9,616 nucleotides of DNA from Parachlamydiaceae bacterium (GTDB taxonomy: Bacteria; Chlamydiota; Chlamydiia; Chlamydiales; Parachlamydiaceae). The position numbers and the translations under genes were made by a program. The notes below the pieces were generated by a model that saw only the letters and a program-made list of their open reading frames with translations, had not been told where the DNA came from and ran no database searches. The stretch spans positions 1 through 9,616 of the forward strand of contig JACDGH010000082.1 in NCBI GenBank assembly GCA_013815395.1, written 5' to 3'. This document shows positions 7,751 to 9,616 of this stretch, piece after piece. The stretch's first letter is position 1; the number at the start of each line of letters is the position of its first letter.

Positions 7751-8659
7751 ATGTCCCCCATTAAGCGTGTTTTATTAATCATAGCTCTTACGATGATGTG
7801 GAGTCCTTCATTCCTATTCATAAAATTGGCTCTGCACGACCTTCCACCGCTCACTATTGTAAGTTTGCGCGTGACCCTAGCCGCGATAATTTTAGGAATA
7901 GTCTTATTGTATCTAAGACGTGGTTTCCCCAAAGATTTAAAGTTTTGGTTCCGCACGAGCATGATGGCCTTCCTTTCCTCAGCGCTGCCTTTTTCCTTAT
8001 TCTGCTATGCTGAACAATCTATTGATAGCTCCTTAGCAGCGATTTTAAATGGGACTACCCCCATGTTTACAGCCTTATTAGCACAGATTTTTGTGGCTTC
8101 AGATAAAATGAGTTTCCAGAAAGCAATAGGTATAACTTTAAGTGGGGTGGGGGTAATTTTATTATTTGCTCCTAAGCTGATTGAGGGGATGAGTGGCACT
8201 TCTTTGGGAATGATGGCAGCAATGTTGGCGGCTTTCAGTTATTCTATGAGTCATGTATATGGTAAATTATTTACTGTTGGACAAAAGCAATTTGTAGCGC
8301 CAGCGGCACAATTTATGGTGAATGCGCTGATGATATGGCCATTTGCTTTTTGGTATGAAGATGTATGGAATTTACCAATGCCTTCACTATTGGCTATTGG
8401 AGGCGTTTGCGGGTTAGCGGTGTTTGGCACTGTATTCGCCTATATCATTTATTACAAATTGCTCGATCATTGTGGTCCCACCGCTATTTCAATGGTGGCA
8501 TGTTTCTTCCCTGTCGTAGGCATGTTGCTTGGATTTATATTTTTAGGTGAAACTTTCACTTTGTTAGGCTTAACTGCTGCCGGGATGATTTTATTAGGCA
8601 TGTTAATTGTTAATGGTGTAATTAATTTTGATGCGAAAACGGTTAGAGAATATGGCTAG
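7751..8659 (+). CDS. EamA-family (drug/metabolite transporter superfamily) inner-membrane permease
   Basis: From the ATG at 7751 the product has 302 residues and about ten hydrophobic helices, the usual architecture of two five-helix EamA halves. Family features are the N-terminal MMWSPSFLFIKLAL helix, LNGTTPMFTALLA at the end of the first half, and the C-terminal FPVVGMLLGFIFLGETFTLLG block followed by a GMILLGMLIVNG helix. The substrate cannot be read from the sequence; the family exports or imports amino acids, nucleotide-related metabolites and others. The frame also has an ATG at 7676, but the added 25 residues are polar, include five tyrosines in a row from an AT-rich leader, have no ribosome binding site and would overlap the possible promoter, so 7751 is preferred although its own site (AGG at 7742-7744) is weak. 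The gene overlaps the next one by 8 bp. Some DMT proteins of chlamydiae and rickettsiae carry S-adenosylmethionine, which fits the two methyltransferase neighbours but is only inference. Confidence 0.9.
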   Translation: MSPIKRVLLIIALTMMWSPSFLFIKLALHDLPPLTIVSLRVTLAAIILGIVLLYLRRGFPKDLKFWFRTSMMAFLSSALPFSLFCYAEQSIDSSLAAILNGTTPMFTALLAQIFVASDKMSFQKAIGITLSGVGVILLFAPKLIEGMSGTSLGMMAAMLAAFSYSMSHVYGKLFTVGQKQFVAPAAQFMVNALMIWPFAFWYEDVWNLPMPSLLAIGGVCGLAVFGTVFAYIIYYKLLDHCGPTAISMVACFFPVVGMLLGFIFLGETFTLLGLTAAGMILLGMLIVNGVINFDAKTVREYG

Positions 8660-9616
8660 AGCATCTCTTGAATCGTTGCTTGAACAAATCATTGAAAATA
8701 AGCTGCTATCTGGACAACTAAGTAGTCCAAGAGATAAGCAAGAAGAAGGCATCTTAAAAATCGCCATCCGATCCATTGTGCTGAAAAATATCAATATGTA
8801 TCAATTCAGCTTTCACTATAAAACTAAAGTTATTCATCAGAATAAGTCTCCAGCTGAAACCGTTGCTTTAATTCGATCTAATCTTGAGAATGTTTATAAG
8901 CAGGGGATTTTTTCTACACAAGATTTCGCCTTTCATGTGCTGGTCAACAAACATAGGGAAATGACGATTATTGAAAAACCATCTAAAGGGATCAAAGCCC
9001 TGCCAATGCACAATCGTAAGAAATATTATGTTTTGGAAGAAGGTAAACCGGTTCCTTTTTTGATCGATTTAGGTGTGATGACAGCTGATGGCAAAGTAAT
9101 TGCTAAAAAATACGATAAATTCAAGCAGATCAATCGTTTCTTAGAGATGGTCCGCGATATAGTTGATTACCTCCCTAAAGGGCGAAGCTTGGAAATTATT
9201 GATTTTGGTTGCGGCAAAGCCTATTTGACTTTTGCTCTGTATCATTATTTGCATTATGTTGAAGGGTTGAAAATTAATCTTTTGGGGCTCGATCTCAAAC
9301 AGGAAGTGATCGAGCATTGTCAAGCGCTAGCCAACCGTTTAGGATATGAGCATTTGAATTTTTCAGTGGGAGATATCAATCAGCATGTGGCCCATGGAAA
9401 AGTAGACATGGTGATCACGCTGCATGCCTGTGATACGGCAACAGATGCAGCCTTAGAAAAAGCTGTGCAATGGGGAGCTGAAGTGATCTTATGCGTGCCT
9501 TGTTGTCAGCATGAATTGTTTTCTCAAGTAAATAATGATGCCCTGGCATCCTTGTTGCGCTATGGCTTATTAAAAGAACGGTTTGCTGCTTTGGCTACGG
9601 ATGCAGCACGTGCGGA
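8652..9616 (+). CDS. Class I SAM-dependent methyltransferase (Methyltransf_32 type), 3' end missing
   Basis: This frame opens at the ATG at 8652, overlapping the transporter gene's end by 8 bp, and stays open to the window edge, giving 321 codons. Residues 1 to about 160 form an N-terminal region without a recognisable catalytic motif. A KFKQINRFLEMV helix leads into the Rossmann-type methyltransferase fold: motif I DFGCGKAYLTF (184-194), the acidic residue after strand 2 in GLDLKQEV (D214), GDINQ (D241), then LHACDTATDAAL (H258, D261) and VPCCQHEL (P283, C284, C285, H287). These last two blocks are typical of a widely distributed but poorly characterised bacterial family, which from memory runs to roughly 390 residues, so perhaps 70 residues lie beyond the window. 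The substrate is unknown; RNA modification is a reasonable guess for this fold but nothing here shows it. Coupling to the transporter gene suggests one message. Confidence 0.9.
   Translation, partial: MARASLESLLEQIIENKLLSGQLSSPRDKQEEGILKIAIRSIVLKNINMYQFSFHYKTKVIHQNKSPAETVALIRSNLENVYKQGIFSTQDFAFHVLVNKHREMTIIEKPSKGIKALPMHNRKKYYVLEEGKPVPFLIDLGVMTADGKVIAKKYDKFKQINRFLEMVRDIVDYLPKGRSLEIIDFGCGKAYLTFALYHYLHYVEGLKINLLGLDLKQEVIEHCQALANRLGYEHLNFSVGDINQHVAHGKVDMVITLHACDTATDAALEKAVQWGAEVILCVPCCQHELFSQVNNDALASLLRYGLLKERFAALATDAARA

Noticed and set aside
1..9616. Search for tRNA/rRNA genes, CRISPR repeats, insertion sequences or a hidden multi-gene defence or toxin system
   Set aside because: Coding density is near complete with recognisable families, all on one strand; I saw no repeated units, transposase motifs, cloverleaf-like sequences or unexplained gene cassette.

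Overview
This window is a compact, single-strand (+) stretch of a low-GC bacterial chromosome carrying the end of recC, complete recB, recD, hemH, a SET-domain gene and an EamA-type transporter gene, and the beginning of a SAM-dependent methyltransferase gene. No RNA gene, insertion sequence, CRISPR array or long repeat is visible. The best organism guess is a member of the Chlamydiae, more likely an amoeba-associated one (Parachlamydia/Protochlamydia-like) than Chlamydia itself. This is an inference from the small SET-domain protein with an ankyrin-like N-terminus, the style of the RecB and RecD sequences, base composition and gene content. Another intracellular lineage such as Legionellales cannot be excluded without a database search.

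Positions 1-5776 hold the RecBCD helicase-nuclease locus in the order recC-recB-recD. The genes overlap by 14 bp (recC/recB) and 7 bp (recB/recD), so they almost certainly form one translationally coupled operon. RecB keeps all helicase motifs and the nuclease residues (H986, D1086, D1099, K1101). RecD keeps its Walker A and B motifs. The complex therefore looks functional for processing double-strand breaks and degrading foreign linear DNA.

Positions 5803-7643 hold hemH (ferrochelatase, last step of protohaem synthesis) and, overlapping its 3' end by 22 bp, a gene for a 267-residue ankyrin-like plus SET-domain protein, a candidate protein lysine methyltransferase. HemH carries a compact internal group of six cysteines, resembling the internal [2Fe-2S] ligand type known from Myxococcus-like ferrochelatases.

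Positions 7644-7750 are a non-coding AT-rich gap with a possible promoter. Then follow a ten-helix EamA/DMT transporter (start most likely at 7751) and, overlapping it by 8 bp, a Methyltransf_32-type methyltransferase that runs off the window end. Because a SET methyltransferase and a class I methyltransferase flank the transporter, and because known SAM transporters of chlamydiae and rickettsiae are DMT-superfamily proteins, SAM/SAH exchange is a testable but unproven role for it.

The window is mostly recognisable housekeeping genes. The points most worth a second look are the SET protein, the HemH cysteine cluster and the transporter's setting. I see no clear evidence of a wholly new multi-gene system.
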